Source of the DNA: Sthenelais limicola | Lineage: Eukaryota > Annelida > Polychaeta > Phyllodocida > Sigalionidae | NCBI GenBank assembly: GCA_942159475.1 | Contig: OW804095.1 | Coordinates: 60,602,773-60,666,772 of the forward strand | Direction of reading: 5' to 3' | Length of the DNA stretch: 64,000 bases | In this document: in pieces, positions 1 through 9,474 of the stretch | How positions within the stretch are numbered: position 1 is the stretch's first letter | How the letters are laid out: each line of letters begins with the position of its first letter | Position numbers and translations under genes: made by a program | Notes under the pieces: generated by a model | Database searches by the model: none | What the model was told of the DNA's origin: nothing | The model's input: only the letters and a program-made list of their open reading frames with translations

Positions 1-410
1 TAGGTTGATACTTTGGCGATCACCGCCAGCACCACGCCCCCTTAATCTGTAAGTGAGATGTCTCTCTCTGATATTTTGTCGCGTACTGATTCGTTGAAAT
101 TATAATGAAACTGACAGCTATAGCTATAGCCGTCTACCTAGCTATTGTTTAACTTTTCCAAGTCGGCATGAATTTTGGATCACTCCTGCGAACGACAGCA
201 ACCTAACAACACCTCATCACTGGACCTCAACTTATAACTTGAGCAAGTAAGCACATATAACTATTCATTGCCATCTTTTATTTAAATTCTGACTAGTTAT
301 ATTTTTTATACGTACCAAACTATTAAATCAGACTTTTGACCATATGAAATTAATTATTTCCTTATTTGACATGAGCATATCGATTATATTTTTATTTTAT
401 AATTTTCAGA
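1..410. other. No gene seen; possible intron end
   Basis: AT-rich sequence without a supported ORF. It ends in a pyrimidine/AT-rich stretch and CAG directly before the ATG of the small ORF at 411, so it could be an intron or upstream region. Confidence 0.4.
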
Positions 411-677
411 ATGCACCTCCACTATGGACGACTAGATGTTTATGCCCAAATTGACGAGGGGGTGGCGAGCGGATCCGTAGAGTATCATGCCCTTTCAGAA
501 GTTGAGGAGGAACATGCCAATGTTGCCTGGAAGATGGAAGCAACACAGGGGAACAACGTATTGACCCGATATGGGGGATATACGGTCATGATTGAATTTG
601 ACGGCGAGGGGAAATTTCGTTGTGAGATTACACATGCGGCCAAAAACGTCTGCATACGCCTTCAATTGCCAGCATAG
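411..677 (+). CDS. Unrecognised 88-aa ORF, possibly a terminal exon
   Basis: I do not recognise this product. The ORF starts at an ATG directly behind a good splice-acceptor sequence (TATAATTTTCAG), so it may be an exon rather than a complete gene. The predicted peptide is acidic in the middle, ends in a strand-like stretch and has no signal peptide or membrane segment. Its first residues (HYGRLDVYAQI) are faintly like the start of the minus-strand zinc-finger exon at 45209-45588 (DHGRLYAKIIV), too weak to claim homology. It could be an exon of a gene beginning outside the window, a transposon relic, or a chance ORF. Confidence 0.3.
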   Translation: MHLHYGRLDVYAQIDEGVASGSVEYHALSEVEEEHANVAWKMEATQGNNVLTRYGGYTVMIEFDGEGKFRCEITHAAKNVCIRLQLPA

Positions 678-717
678 AAAGACATTAATTAGGACTATAT
701 ATATCTACTCTCCATTT

Positions 718-860
718 AACTGTGCATTGGACATCACCATATGACATCCATTGGACTTAAATTTAACATATATACTCTGCATTGGACATCACCATATGAC
801 ATCCATTGGACTTAAATTTAACATATACACTGTGCATTGGACATCACCATATGACATCCT
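718..860. repeat. Tandem repeat, about 68-bp unit, just over 2 copies
   Basis: The phrase TGCATTGGACATCACCATAT followed by GACATCC appears three times (about 723, 779 and 833). The first two copies also share ATTGGACTTAAATTTAACAT. Copies are nearly identical, so the expansion looks recent. Confidence 0.85.
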
Positions 861-882
861 TAAATGACTATTTCAGGGAAAG

Positions 883-1268
883 CTATATTGAAGGGAAAGC
901 TATGTACAGCAGAAGTGACAATTTTTCATAAGGTTTTTCAGGTGGCAATCGAGTAATAGAAATGTTTAAAGCGAGAGAAGTTTTCAGTGCCAAATAACGT
1001 AAAACATGCCCAAGTTGAATATTGAGAAAACCCCCAAATATTTGATCATAGGCAACGTCTGTTGTCAAACAAGGAAACCATCTGTCCTTGGGTACCTGCC
1101 ACAAAAAGAATTAACCGTTTCTTTCTGATCCGACCACTCAGTTCCACAAGTAACTTGGGAATGGATGGTTCTTAATCAAGTTTCTTCTTGGAAGTGGTCA
1201 AGGTGAAGCCATCCTTACACACTTAATATTTCACATGTACACTATTTTGGTTTTATAAATCTTGGGGT
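883..1268. other. No gene seen downstream of SUMO
   Basis: Noncoding by inspection. It probably holds the 3' UTR of the minus-strand SUMO gene in its right part. No A-rich tail is visible that would mark a recent retrocopy. Confidence 0.4.
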
Positions 1269-1544
1269 TTATCGTAATCCGCCAGTTTGCTGCTGAAAGA
1301 CATCTATGGAGTCCCCGTCCTCCATTTCGAGCTGTAATGGCGTGTCTGTTTCATTGATGGGCTGGCCATCGAACCTAAATCTTAGAGATTCCAACCTCAG
1401 TTGGGTTCTCTCACAGAATGCGGTCATTAGTTTCCGCAGTGGTGTGTTCTTTTTTATCTTAAAATGTACCACTTGTCCATCTTGACCTATCACACGCAAG
1501 TTGATGTGTTCGGTGGACCCCTCGGGCTTTTTTTCGTCCGACAT
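1269..1544 (-). CDS. SUMO, small ubiquitin-like modifier (SUMO2/3 type), intronless
   Basis: This encodes a 91-aa small ubiquitin-like modifier, the protein that is conjugated through its C-terminal glycine to target lysines by the E1 SAE1/SAE2 and E2 UBC9 enzymes, mainly in the nucleus. The ATG is followed by an acidic/lysine-rich N terminus, the HINLRV strand, the [20 protein letters not shown] core and the very conserved [19 protein letters not shown] end. The last two residues (LR) follow the double glycine, as expected for a precursor trimmed by a SENP protease. The N terminus is short and lacks an obvious hydrophobic-K-x-E site of the kind used for SUMO2/3 chains. The reading frame is intact in a single exon, which suggests a retrogene, but no poly-A tail or target duplication was found. 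A CAG just before the start codon leaves room for an intron in the 5' UTR. Identity as SUMO is near certain; whether it is the main gene or a retrocopy is not decidable here. Confidence 0.95.
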   Translation of the reverse strand: MSDEKKPEGSTEHINLRVIGQDGQVVHFKIKKNTPLRKLMTAFCERTQLRLESLRFRFDGQPINETDTPLQLEMEDGDSIDVFQQQTGGLR

Positions 1545-3060
1545 TCTGGAATGGTGGCTTAAAATGAGTCAGTGTAAAATTGGGTCGTCCTGCTGCGGAA
1601 ATGGCGCACAAAGAAGCTTCATCATACCCATATATGCACTTGCACATATATATAGTACTTACATCTTCTTGTACTTTTACTATTACATTATTAGCTACAT
1701 GTATTTCATTTTTTTTCTCTTTGGTTGATTCCACTTGATCAACTTTTGTACCCATATGAAATATGTACACTTTTGTATCCATATATGGAATATGCTAATC
1801 ATTCTTAAAATAATATCATACCCATATATGCACTTGTATCTGAACCACTTTATATCCGGCCCGACTTCTTACCATGTGTGCATATATATAGTATATATCT
1901 GTTGCCAAGCTAATTAGGTCTCCTCAGTGAATTTATTTTTGTACCTTTTCATGAATAAAAATAAATTAAAAATCAATTTAAATCGTATTTCTCATTTCTC
2001 ATTTTTTCATAGATCGAAGCGCCATATAATATTGTACCGATTCTCTTCTTCTAATTGCACGTAATTCTCCTCATATCAAACGCACAATTTATTTTTCTTA
2101 AATGTTGAAATATGGAATGCTCGACCGATATATCGTTTGATACATATACCATCGCTGCGCCATATATGCATCCATGCATATGGATCTACCTCTCGCATCC
2201 CTTCTGATGCAGTCCCTATATATATCTCCCACTCTCAGCTCGCATCCTATTGCCCCGCGCCCCCTTCCTTCATCTTATTATACCCTGATCGAACCACTCT
2301 ATAGCTGCCCTATAGACCGCCACCACATACCTCACCATATACTGCCCCTCTTGCGCAAGTCTATAGCGAGTCTATATATAGCCACTTCGTGCCCTTCAAT
2401 ACGGTTGGACAAATTGCGTGTATATTCCTCAGAGCCGAACTCCTGCATCTACTAGCACGCACGGTCACTCGGTCCCCGTTCCTCCTTCCTCGCCGGTTCG
2501 AACCCCACTTGGACCAAAATACCTCACAGCACGCTGGACAATTGATACAGGCTGAGCTCGGCTTTTCATAAATGATAATTATATTTTACTATCCTATCTG
2601 ATTCTGGAGAATGTGACCGAACACAACAAAAACAGGCACTTCTCTCTCAATGGCATTTTAAGCTACATCCATGCAAATGCAGAAAATCACTATTTCATCA
2701 ATATTGATTTAAGACTTAAGCTGATCGACCTCTTGTTGAATATTAATATATATATGAATATTCACAAATCAAGAACAGCCTATATATATACCTTATTTTG
2801 GGTAGACAAATTATTCATCTCTTGGTCCAGTCCGGAAATCACGAATGGAGGCTGTGATGTGGGCTATATGTTTTGGCATTTTCGGTCACAGATGATGAAC
2901 CGAAAATCATTTAAATCATTTAAATCATTTAAAACAAGCCTAAAGAGGCACCTAAATCAGTGTCAATTGACATGTTCCCTGTACAGTCAGGTTCAGAAGG
3001 CAGTTGTGGTCACCTAAGTTGAGAAAACTAATAATATTATGGGTCAGGCTGCCAAAAAAT
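1545..3060. other. Noncoding AT-rich stretch
   Basis: No supported gene. Open frames here are short and low complexity. A local tandem array of the decamer TCATTTAAAT occurs at about 2907-2938. Near 1620 and 1815 the phrase CCCATATATGCACTTG is repeated. Confidence 0.4.
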
Positions 3061-3070
3061 GTAGTGGAAA

Positions 3071-3610
3071 ATGAAAATAAATGTCATTTTTCTGAAACTT
3101 TGGTATTTGATTCTTGAAGTGTTTCTGGCCATAAGGATGGAAAAAAATCATTGGGTCGCCGTGCTCATTTTTGAATTACAGTGCTTCAAAATTTGGTATC
3201 TCAAAAGGACCAATGAGGACCAAAAGGGGGGCCCATTTTGCAGTACCTCAACTTTATAGTTCATATTTGCTATTTATATTCACTCAATTTAAGTAAAATT
3301 AACAGTTTTAGAGAGAGTATTATTTGGCCAATAATTCTATGCCTCTTTTCTATAGGGTGTATTGTTATTTTTATTCTGGAAACAAGAAATATATATATAT
3401 ATAATGTGAATTTTAAATAAAAAAATCGAAAAAATTCACTATTTTTCACCATTTTTATAAAAACAATTTGTTTTCCTCCCCAGTGAAAATTAATGTCATT
3501 TTTCTGATTCTTTAGTATATGATTTTTGAAGTATGTGTGTTCTTAGAACTGAAAAAAAATTAATGGGTCACCGTGCTAGTTTCTGAATTATACGGCTTTG
3601 AAACATGGCT
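3071..3610. repeat. Direct repeat pair 1, about 110 bp each
   Basis: Segments at about 3080-3200 and 3490-3605 align over more than 100 bp. Both start GTCATTTTTCTGA, run through ATTTTTGAAGT / GATTCTTGAAGT and a GGGTC.CCGTGCT block, and end in a TTTGAATTA / TCTGAATTA phrase. They are diverged and so old. Confidence 0.7.
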
Positions 3611-3639
3611 GACAACCCAAAAATCTGCTGCTTTCAAAG

Positions 3640-4025
3640 TGTTCTATGTTTCCTAAACATGTCTATTTCAGACAGCTACAATTATTTTTTTAATGCGATG
3701 ACATACATTTTTTCCCCTATATATGTGTAGAGTATTACCTTCACTATATGTGTAGACAATTTTGGGACATTTGGAGTATCCATTTTTGTTTTATTCCCAA
3801 AACAAAAATGCAGCATTTCCCAATGGACTTGCTTGTTAAGTGGTTACCCATAGCTAGTTTCCATAGCTCTGTTTCCCAAACATGTCTATTTCAGACAGCT
3901 ATAAAAAAAAATTCAATGCGATGACATATTTTTTTCCCTTTTTATCTGTAGTATATAACATGAACTGTATGTGTAGAAAATTTTGGGACAGTAGGAGTAG
4001 CCATTAATTGTTTGTTTTATTCTAT
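3640..4025. repeat. Direct repeat pair 2, about 150 bp each
   Basis: Segments at about 3648-3797 and 3872-4022 share AACATGTCTATTTCAGACAG, then AATGCGATGACATA, GTGTAGA.AATTTTGGGACA and GGAGTA.CCAT. They lie next to repeat pair 1, so this kilobase appears to be a decayed tandem array or two copies of one element. Confidence 0.75.
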
Positions 4026-4466
4026 AAAATGTGAAAAAATGGGCCGTTTCCTCATAGACTGCAATGCTAAAGGAATAGTGCGTAAAATGCCCGTGGATTT
4101 GGCATAGGGAAAAGGGGGGCGTGGCAGTGAATAGTAGCGTTTGCCTTTAAATGCTTCAAGACCATTGTTAACTATAGAGCTATATAGCGCCTACTGCTGG
4201 ACGGGACACCGAGATTCGACCCACCACCTATTGCCATAAATACACAACTGTCTAGTGCACACGCTCAGTGTTATTAATTTCATTATGGTAATTATTCGTT
4301 AGTCTCAGGTTCCACAGCATATATTTGGGTAGCGATTCTGAATTGCAAGGAATACAATCTGCATCGTCTTATTACATCCAAATGTCAGATACATGATGAT
4401 AATATTGATAAATGATGAATTCATACATGATGATGATAATGATAAATAATGAATTCTTTTTTCCAG

Positions 4467-4589
4467 AGCGTGTGTTCTAACGGACCAGGACCGATTCCAA
4501 GAGTGGTCTGCAGATGGACTAAGGTTCTTCTGCCCCAAATGTATTCAGGACAGCAGCAGCAAGTACAACTTCACTGCTTCCTTGAACAG
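4467..4589 (+). CDS. Exon: C-terminal half of PHD finger (copy A)
   Basis: The acceptor TTTTTTCCAG precedes it. The first base completes a split codon, giving ACVLTDQDRFQEW, then FFCPKC and a tail ending FTASLNR. The C and the later C-x2-C match the last three zinc ligands of the PHD finger seen complete in copy B (47827-47955, LCVPSMDQ... FTCPPC). The donor is GTCCGT, weaker than in copy B. The preceding exon with the first four cysteines and the histidine was not found upstream, so copy A is probably 5' incomplete. Confidence 0.6.
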
Positions 4590-5537
4590 GTCCGTTCATA
4601 ATTATTTGTAAGGCATCATTTGCTTCACAGATTTTTTTCGCAGGCCCATGTGGCACAAGGGTTATGTGGAAATTATGATACATCATGTGTCAGTATCAGA
4701 TAGAAATATTGAGATGCTGGAGTGCATGCTAAACACAAAGCAATGGTGCATATATACTTTTAAACCAGTTAAAACGATATAGGTAACTTGCGCCACTTTA
4801 ACACCTGTGTGTACGGACATTGCGCATCATCATTTCAAAACCTATAAACTGAGAAGGTGAGAATTCTAGTAAGCATAAGTTAGAGCTTGATACATTACTA
4901 TTTGTACTTATGGATAATATAATCATTTGGATAATATAATCATTTGAGCAATTCCACCAATTCGCCGTAATTCAGGGTCCATCCAGGGTTGAAAATAAAT
5001 TAGAAATTATTATTCTCATAATGTTCTACATTGCTTTCTGCTTGCTACGTCTTGACACAAGGGCCTTTTAGTTAGTGATATTATTCTAACTGGAAGAAAA
5101 GTTACAGCCAAATTACTAAATTGTAATAACAGTAATGGTAATGATAATGGCAGCGGCAGCAAGATATATCTACACAAATACAATACACATCTCCAATTGT
5201 TTTCTGTTGATTTGAATACTGTATTGAATTCAAAACATTTTTATTTAGTTTGGTTTTAAGTATTTCGAGGAAAAATCGTTAGGGATAAAGGTTCAAAGGT
5301 CTTACATTGTATACTGTGCTATAGATATCATGCAATCCTTCCCATACACTGAAAAGATATTGGTCCCACATATGCAAAAGGGGGGTATTTCTGATGCATT
5401 TGACCAGTTTAAGTAGGGTAACATCATCCCAGATCAAAATATTCTTAGTGCAAGAACTCATTTGACGACCAATTGGGAGAATTGGGAGAAATACATATAC
5501 ATATGAACAGCAATTTATAGTTTCCTTTTTTTTTCAG
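4590..5537. other. Intron of copy A
   Basis: Noncoding sequence between two exons recognised by comparison with copy B. It ends in a long T-rich tract and TTTTTTTTTCAG. It contains no recognised element. Confidence 0.5.
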
Positions 5538-5720
5538 GCTTTCAACTGCCGTCAACTGCCGTGATAACCAGCAGCTGAGTCTGGTTGCAGACAGTGAGAC
5601 CCTCAACCTGCTCACGTATGGCATGGGGCTTCCGCCCCCCGCTACAGAGAGACCTGGGGATGTGGACCACACTTCGGCAACCCTCATGCGTGCCCTACAA
5701 CCAGTACTATTCAACACATT
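5538..5720 (+). CDS. Exon: linker before OTU-like domain (copy A)
   Basis: It follows a strong acceptor and starts with the same split codon phase as copy B at 48302. It reads LSTAVNCRDNQQLSL, then a proline-rich part with GLPPPATERPGDVDH. No domain recognised. Translation stays open up to the point where a T-run at about 5721 marks an inserted minus-strand LINE. Confidence 0.5.
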
Positions 5721-6178
5721 TTTTTTTTATTTTTAAATATTTTATTTCCGACAGGAGAATCATGAAAATTTTGCAGAAGTAACCACCGCTGACACTAGCG
5801 CTTTTATAGGTTATCTGCATGCGAATCTTTCAAGAAATGTTATATGAATAGGAGAAAGAAATGGTGATAATTAATAAACATATACAATTCAAAGTTTAAA
5901 CAGGATCGATCTAATCATTCTGGGATGGACTGGATGAGAAGAGAAATGGGATATGAAAATAATCAAATCTATAATGATAACATTTCATGAGGTGGGAGTG
6001 AGTATAGGAAGGAGCCGAGCAAGTGGTGAATTTTAGTCTTTCTCTAAGTAATATTTTTTGGTCTGAATTTTGAACATTTCACTGTCTTGAATATTTCTAA
6101 GTCGATTAGGTAATTTGTTCCAGGTAGTTCCTAGTTGGTAATATAATGACTGTAAATCAGAATTCTTTTTGGGAATAA
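5721..6178 (-). mobile_element. 5'-truncated LINE 3' end inserted in OTU exon of copy A
   Basis: On the minus strand this reads as the last about 48 residues of a CR1/L2/Jockey-type reverse-transcriptase ORF. It includes TTWNKLPNRLRNIQ and an FKIQTKKYYL-like end before TAA at 6033-6035, the usual W-N-x-L-P ... F-K ending of such ORF2 proteins. A 3' UTR follows, and a T-run at 5720-5735 is the poly-A tail in reverse. It separates the linker exon (5538-5720) from the OTU block starting about 6179, which are continuous in copy B. It therefore inserted after copy A was formed. No clear target duplication was found. Confidence 0.7.
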
Positions 6179-6519
6179 ATACAATCACATATGAGCCTCT
6201 ACGTGTTTATGGTGACAGGAACTGCTGCTACAGAGCCGTTTCACGGGCGTTGTATGGCACTGAGGAACACCATCTCCACATCCGGCTCCTCGCTGCCCTG
6301 GCGGTAGTTCAAAACCCCCAACATTATGACTGCTCCACCCCAGAATGTGCCGACCTACTCCAAGATCGAATGCTGGTGAGTGATCAGTACCCTGAGATCC
6401 TCTCAAGTGCCTGCAACGTAGGGAGTTGGGGTGAGATGCTACACCTGTATGCAGTGAGTGCGGCCACAGGTGTAACCATTGAATCGCTATGCCCCCAGAC
6501 CCTAAATGGAGACCTATGA
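6179..6519 (+). CDS. Exon: OTU-like cysteine-protease fold (copy A)
   Basis: The stretch YGDRNCCYRAVSRALYGTEE, then HLHIRLLAAL, follows the OTU pattern G-D-G-N-C-x-F-R-A-x-S-x-x-L-Y-G ... H-x-x-L-R, in which the C is the nucleophile of deubiquitinating OTU enzymes. Further on, GSWGEMLHLYAVSAATGVTI matches the W-G ... A-x-A / I region that follows in OTU and in vertnin-like proteins. The second residue of the motif is R rather than G (GDRNC), and I cannot place the catalytic histidine with certainty because the frame ends early at TGA 6517-6519. Copy B keeps LYGHEGYHLHIRLLAAL but has lost the GDxNC block. Activity is doubtful; the fold assignment is fairly secure. Confidence 0.65.
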
Positions 6520-6582
6520 CCTTTGTCTCGCCGCATTGTGGGTTGAGGTGTACGTAGTCATCCCCCCCCCCCTATTGCTATC

Positions 6583-7182
6583 ATGTGGACAGCAATGTCT
6601 CTCCCAAGCCCCCTGTACTCCTTCCGACCAAATCATTTCGTGGCTCTGCGCCAAAAGCTTACTACTACTGCTTCTGTCATTGATATCACGACTTCTCCCA
6701 CTCCAGCTCCCCCTCCCACTCCATCTCCCACTCAGTCACCAACTTCGTCTGGATCAACTCCATCCTCATCTCGGTCACCTCGCAGCAACCAGGTCCCCAC
6801 ACAGGTTTTCGTCCACGACACCTCTGGAGACACCTTCGCGGAGTGGAGGGAAGAACCTGGCATGTTCAACGTATCCTTGCCTGTTGATGACCCAACCCCT
6901 GTGGTAGAGCCCATACTACACAGACCAATGCCTGAGGAAGCCCCACCCATCGCCACAACAGAGTATAAAATACTGTCTGGTGCGTCAAGGAAAGGTGCAG
7001 ATGTCCTCACAGACACCTTAGGCTTCACCTATTCGGTCAAGCGTCGTACACCAACATCTACGCAATGGCGCTGCAGCCTCCACAGCAAGAAGTGCCTTGC
7101 TCGTGTCCTCCAGACTGGCCAAATCTTCACCCGTGGAACACACTCACACAAACACGATGGAGTCCCTGGTGTACGCCTATAA
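6583..7182 (+). CDS. Exon: FLYWCH zinc finger with Pro/Ser-rich linker (copy A)
   Basis: The N-terminal part contains FRPNHFVALRQK, the equivalent of WPNHFVVLGEK in copy B. About 75 residues of Pro/Ser/Thr-rich linker follow. The C-terminal part has the FLYWCH pattern: LGFTYSVKRRTPTSTQWRCS, then KKCLARVLQTG and a terminal HSHKH. The W-x-C, C and H-x-H are the zinc ligands. FLYWCH fingers share the WRKY-GCM1 fold used by Mutator-type transposases to bind DNA ends. A poly-C run just upstream (6559-6572) shifts the frame relative to copy B. TAA at 7180-7182 precedes the donor at 7201 (GTATGT), so the open frame stops before the next exon. Confidence 0.75.
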   Translation: MWTAMSLPSPLYSFRPNHFVALRQKLTTTASVIDITTSPTPAPPPTPSPTQSPTSSGSTPSSSRSPRSNQVPTQVFVHDTSGDTFAEWREEPGMFNVSLPVDDPTPVVEPILHRPMPEEAPPIATTEYKILSGASRKGADVLTDTLGFTYSVKRRTPTSTQWRCSLHSKKCLARVLQTGQIFTRGTHSHKHDGVPGVRL

Positions 7183-7408
7183 ATTGAGACCAGAGAAACG
7201 GTATGTACATATAGAATTCTATATTTGAATTAATGTATACTCATTATTTACTCATTGTGTCCGGCAATTATCCAGGGTTTGGGTTATGGGCCACTTGATT
7301 GGATATGGAACTAAGTTACTCCATCTGGAAGCTTGTGTCTGTATCCAGACAGGTTCTACCAATAATTAGGTGAATGTTTCTATAATGTTTACGTTTATAT
7401 GTATTCAG

Positions 7409-7589
7409 GTGAAGGATATTGCACGAGTAGACCGATTTGGAAAAACACCCCAGATTGTGGAATCTGTGGTGCGGAACATGCACGTAACGACAGAGACCTT
7501 TCTGCCAAACATGAACAACCTACAGAGGGCAGCGAACCGGGCCAGGGCTGGCATGCGCCCCCCAGCACCCTGCTGATCTGTCAGTTGAG
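7409..7589 (+). CDS. Exon: helical segment before transposase (copy A)
   Basis: Bounded by TATTCAG and by GTAAGT at 7590. It reads VKDIARVDRFGKTPQIVES, then a helix ending in ANRARAGMRP, which copy B repeats almost exactly (VKDLA... VANRARAGMRP). TGA at 7574-7576 ends the frame 15 bases before the donor. In MULE proteins this position links the DNA-binding finger to the catalytic core. No enzymatic motif is present. Confidence 0.6.
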
Positions 7590-7730
7590 GTAAGTTCAGT
7601 GGAAATTCAATACAATATGGGTTGAAAATTGCATCAATGTACTTGTAACAATCAAAGTTAATAACAAATATAAATCAAACAACTAATAATTCAATAATAA
7701 ATATAATAAAAATTAAATTCATCTGAATCT

Positions 7731-8890
7731 TTTTTTTTTTTTTACGACAACTTTTATTGATCTTGCCTGCCATCTTGGCCTCTACATCGCTAAACATGTT
7801 TATGCAGTAGGCTATAATAAAAGGAATATTTTTTACTTCACTGTAATATTTTCAAGAAATTACACAATCATATTTTTAACAACAAGGATAACAATAAAAC
7901 TTTAAACATAATTACTCCCTCTCTTTTTCTCTTGAGGTGTATATTTTTTTTTACCTTTCCACATTAAATCTATTTGTCACAAGCATAAGGACAATAGTAC
8001 TTAACATTATGACGCTTCTTAAAATAAGATCAAATATAGGTTTGTGTTAACTTAGTATTTTGCTCTTTCCTTTAATTTTAATCAGATCAAACTCCTGACC
8101 AGCTCCACCTTTTTCTTATCTGGAAGCATAAACACTCATACCTGTGCACTAATCAACAGTCACTAATAAACCTGGGCAGTAGTGATTTGTCATAAATTAC
8201 AACACCCACAAACTATAGATATATCTCCTGATTTAACTTATTACATCACAAAAACCATTGAAAACCAGAATGATAATATACTTTCTGTAGCTATTAATTA
8301 ATAGCTAATTGAACCTTATTAGCCAATACCTATGCGGGATCTGGCTTCCCATGTATGAGTAGAGAATAACTCCTCCTTTACTTTGTTTTGGAATTCCTCT
8401 TTGACTATCAGTCTTTTGTCTTTATTGTCACCCTTCCCCTTGGCTTGTAGTTGAAGGGGGTGTCCAACAATGGATATGGTTTCTTCTTCACCTTCTTCTG
8501 GTTCCTGGCTTTGTAAGGAGGTCACAATGGGTATGTCCTTTTTTTCCTTTTCTTCCATCACCCAGCATTGTGGGACATTCTCACAAGGTATAACTTCTTC
8601 TACACAGTCTTGAATTTCTTCCACCTGCTGTCTGGATTCACTAGGTATAACCTCTTCTACACATTCTTCCACTTGTTCTCTGGGTGTTAACAGGCTGAGA
8701 AGCTGTTCAACATACTTCTTTTCCTGTTCAAAGAACATCTTTTCCTGTTCAAAGAACTTCTTTTTCTGTTCAAACCTTGCTTGCCTCTGGTCCGCCATAG
8801 TTCTAACTAATTCCTCCATGACTGAGTTTGATCTCAGCAGATGATCTTAGCTGGCTCTGGTAGACAAGCGTGCTGCCACCTAGTGTGAGA
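7731..8890 (-). mobile_element. Minus-strand retroelement in an intron of copy A, with LINE-type 3' tail
   Basis: A T-run at 7731-7744 followed by ACGACAACTTTTATTGATCT and CTTGCCTGCCATCTTGGC corresponds to the 3' ends of the L1/Tx1-like LINEs at 37495 and 54061. All three have T-run, CTTTTATT / GATTTTATT, CCTGCC.TC, GGC, TACA and CTAA in the same order. Unlike those two, the body carries no reverse transcriptase but a coiled-coil ORF (8319-8819). It may be a non-autonomous derivative or the 3' part of a relative with an unusual ORF. The left limit is the T-run; the right limit is a guess. Confidence 0.55.
8319..8819 (-). CDS. 166-aa Glu/Lys-rich coiled-coil protein, function unknown
   Basis: It begins at an ATG with MEELVRTMADQRQARFEQKK and continues with two EQEK(M/K) repeats typical of a single charged helix or coiled coil. 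The middle has two near-repeats of CVEEVIPSES / CVEEVIPCEN. The rest is Glu-rich and then Lys-rich. There is no recognised domain, signal peptide or membrane segment. It lies antisense in an intron of MULE copy A and ahead of a LINE-type 3' tail, so it is probably carried by a retroelement. Intact length of 166 residues suggests recent insertion. It could be an ORF1-like RNA chaperone, but nothing specific shows this. Confidence 0.5.
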   Translation of the reverse strand: MEELVRTMADQRQARFEQKKKFFEQEKMFFEQEKKYVEQLLSLLTPREQVEECVEEVIPSESRQQVEEIQDCVEEVIPCENVPQCWVMEEKEKKDIPIVTSLQSQEPEEGEEETISIVGHPLQLQAKGKGDNKDKRLIVKEEFQNKVKEELFSTHTWEARSRIGIG

Positions 8891-8942
8891 CAGGGTAAGT
8901 CATCTGGATCTTTCTTGCATATTCCATTCCTTCTATTCCAAA

Positions 8943-9044
8943 TGCTGAATAATATGTATGTTTTACTGAATGTTTTATGAATGTTTCTCTTCATGCTGAA
9001 TAATATGTATGTTTTACTGAATGTTTTATGAATGTTTCTCTTCA
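8943..9044. repeat. Perfect 51-bp tandem duplication at a splice acceptor
   Basis: The unit beginning TGCTGAATAATATGTATG and ending TTTCTCTTCA occurs at 8943-8993 and again at 8994-9044 without mismatch. Only the second copy is followed by G, so only it forms the TTCTCTTCAG acceptor of the transposase exon at 9046. The duplication is recent. Confidence 0.95.
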
Positions 9045-9045
9045 G

Positions 9046-9474
9046 CTTGTCAAGCGATTCTTCCCGCCAGGCTTCCTGTGTAGGGACATCAGGCATGATG
9101 GCCAACGTCATATTCTCATGGCAACGGACCTACATCTAAACTACCTGCAAGAAGCCAAAGCATGGTTTGTTGATGCAACCTTTAAGGTTGTAAGATCCCC
9201 CTTCATGCAGCTGCTGTCTGTTCATAGTTTTTTTAGAACTGGGGAAGCACAAAAGCAAGTCCTATTGCTGTATGCCCTAATGTCTCGTTGGCAGAAAAGT
9301 GACTACAGCGCTGTTTTTTCTGCCATACTCGACATCATTGGCCCCTCCCCTCCCAATGCCGAGGAAATCGTGCTGGACTTTGAGCAAGCTATCTGGGCCT
9401 CCCTGAAGAGGGTACTCCCTGATGCCAGTTTGCATGGCTGCAGCTTCCATTGGGCGCAAGCTGTATTTCAGAAA
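9046..9474 (+). CDS. Exon: MULE transposase catalytic core (copy A)
   Basis: A 143-residue open exon between CTTCAG and GTAAGT. It has the MULE-type motifs: a first aspartate in WFVDATFKVV, about 55 residues with LLSVHSFFRTGEAQKQVLLL, a second aspartate in IVLDFEQAIW, and the C-x2-H signature as HGCSFHWAQAVFQK. These elements bind and cut transposon ends through a DDE/RNase-H-like fold. The third acidic residue usually follows the C-x2-H helix and would fall in the next exon. The exon has no stop or frameshift, unlike copy B where this part is broken twice. It is the best-preserved piece of copy A. Confidence 0.85.

Noticed and set aside
1459..1782. Minus-strand ORF overlapping the SUMO start
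   Set aside because: It is out of frame with SUMO and composed of 5' flank; it is a shadow.
2480..2515. tRNA or tRNA-derived SINE because of GGTTCGAACCC
   Set aside because: Only a B-box-like word is present; no acceptor stem or convincing A box.
2613..3017. 134-residue ORF
   Set aside because: Ile/Asn-rich and covering a (TCATTTAAA)n repeat; no recognised domain.
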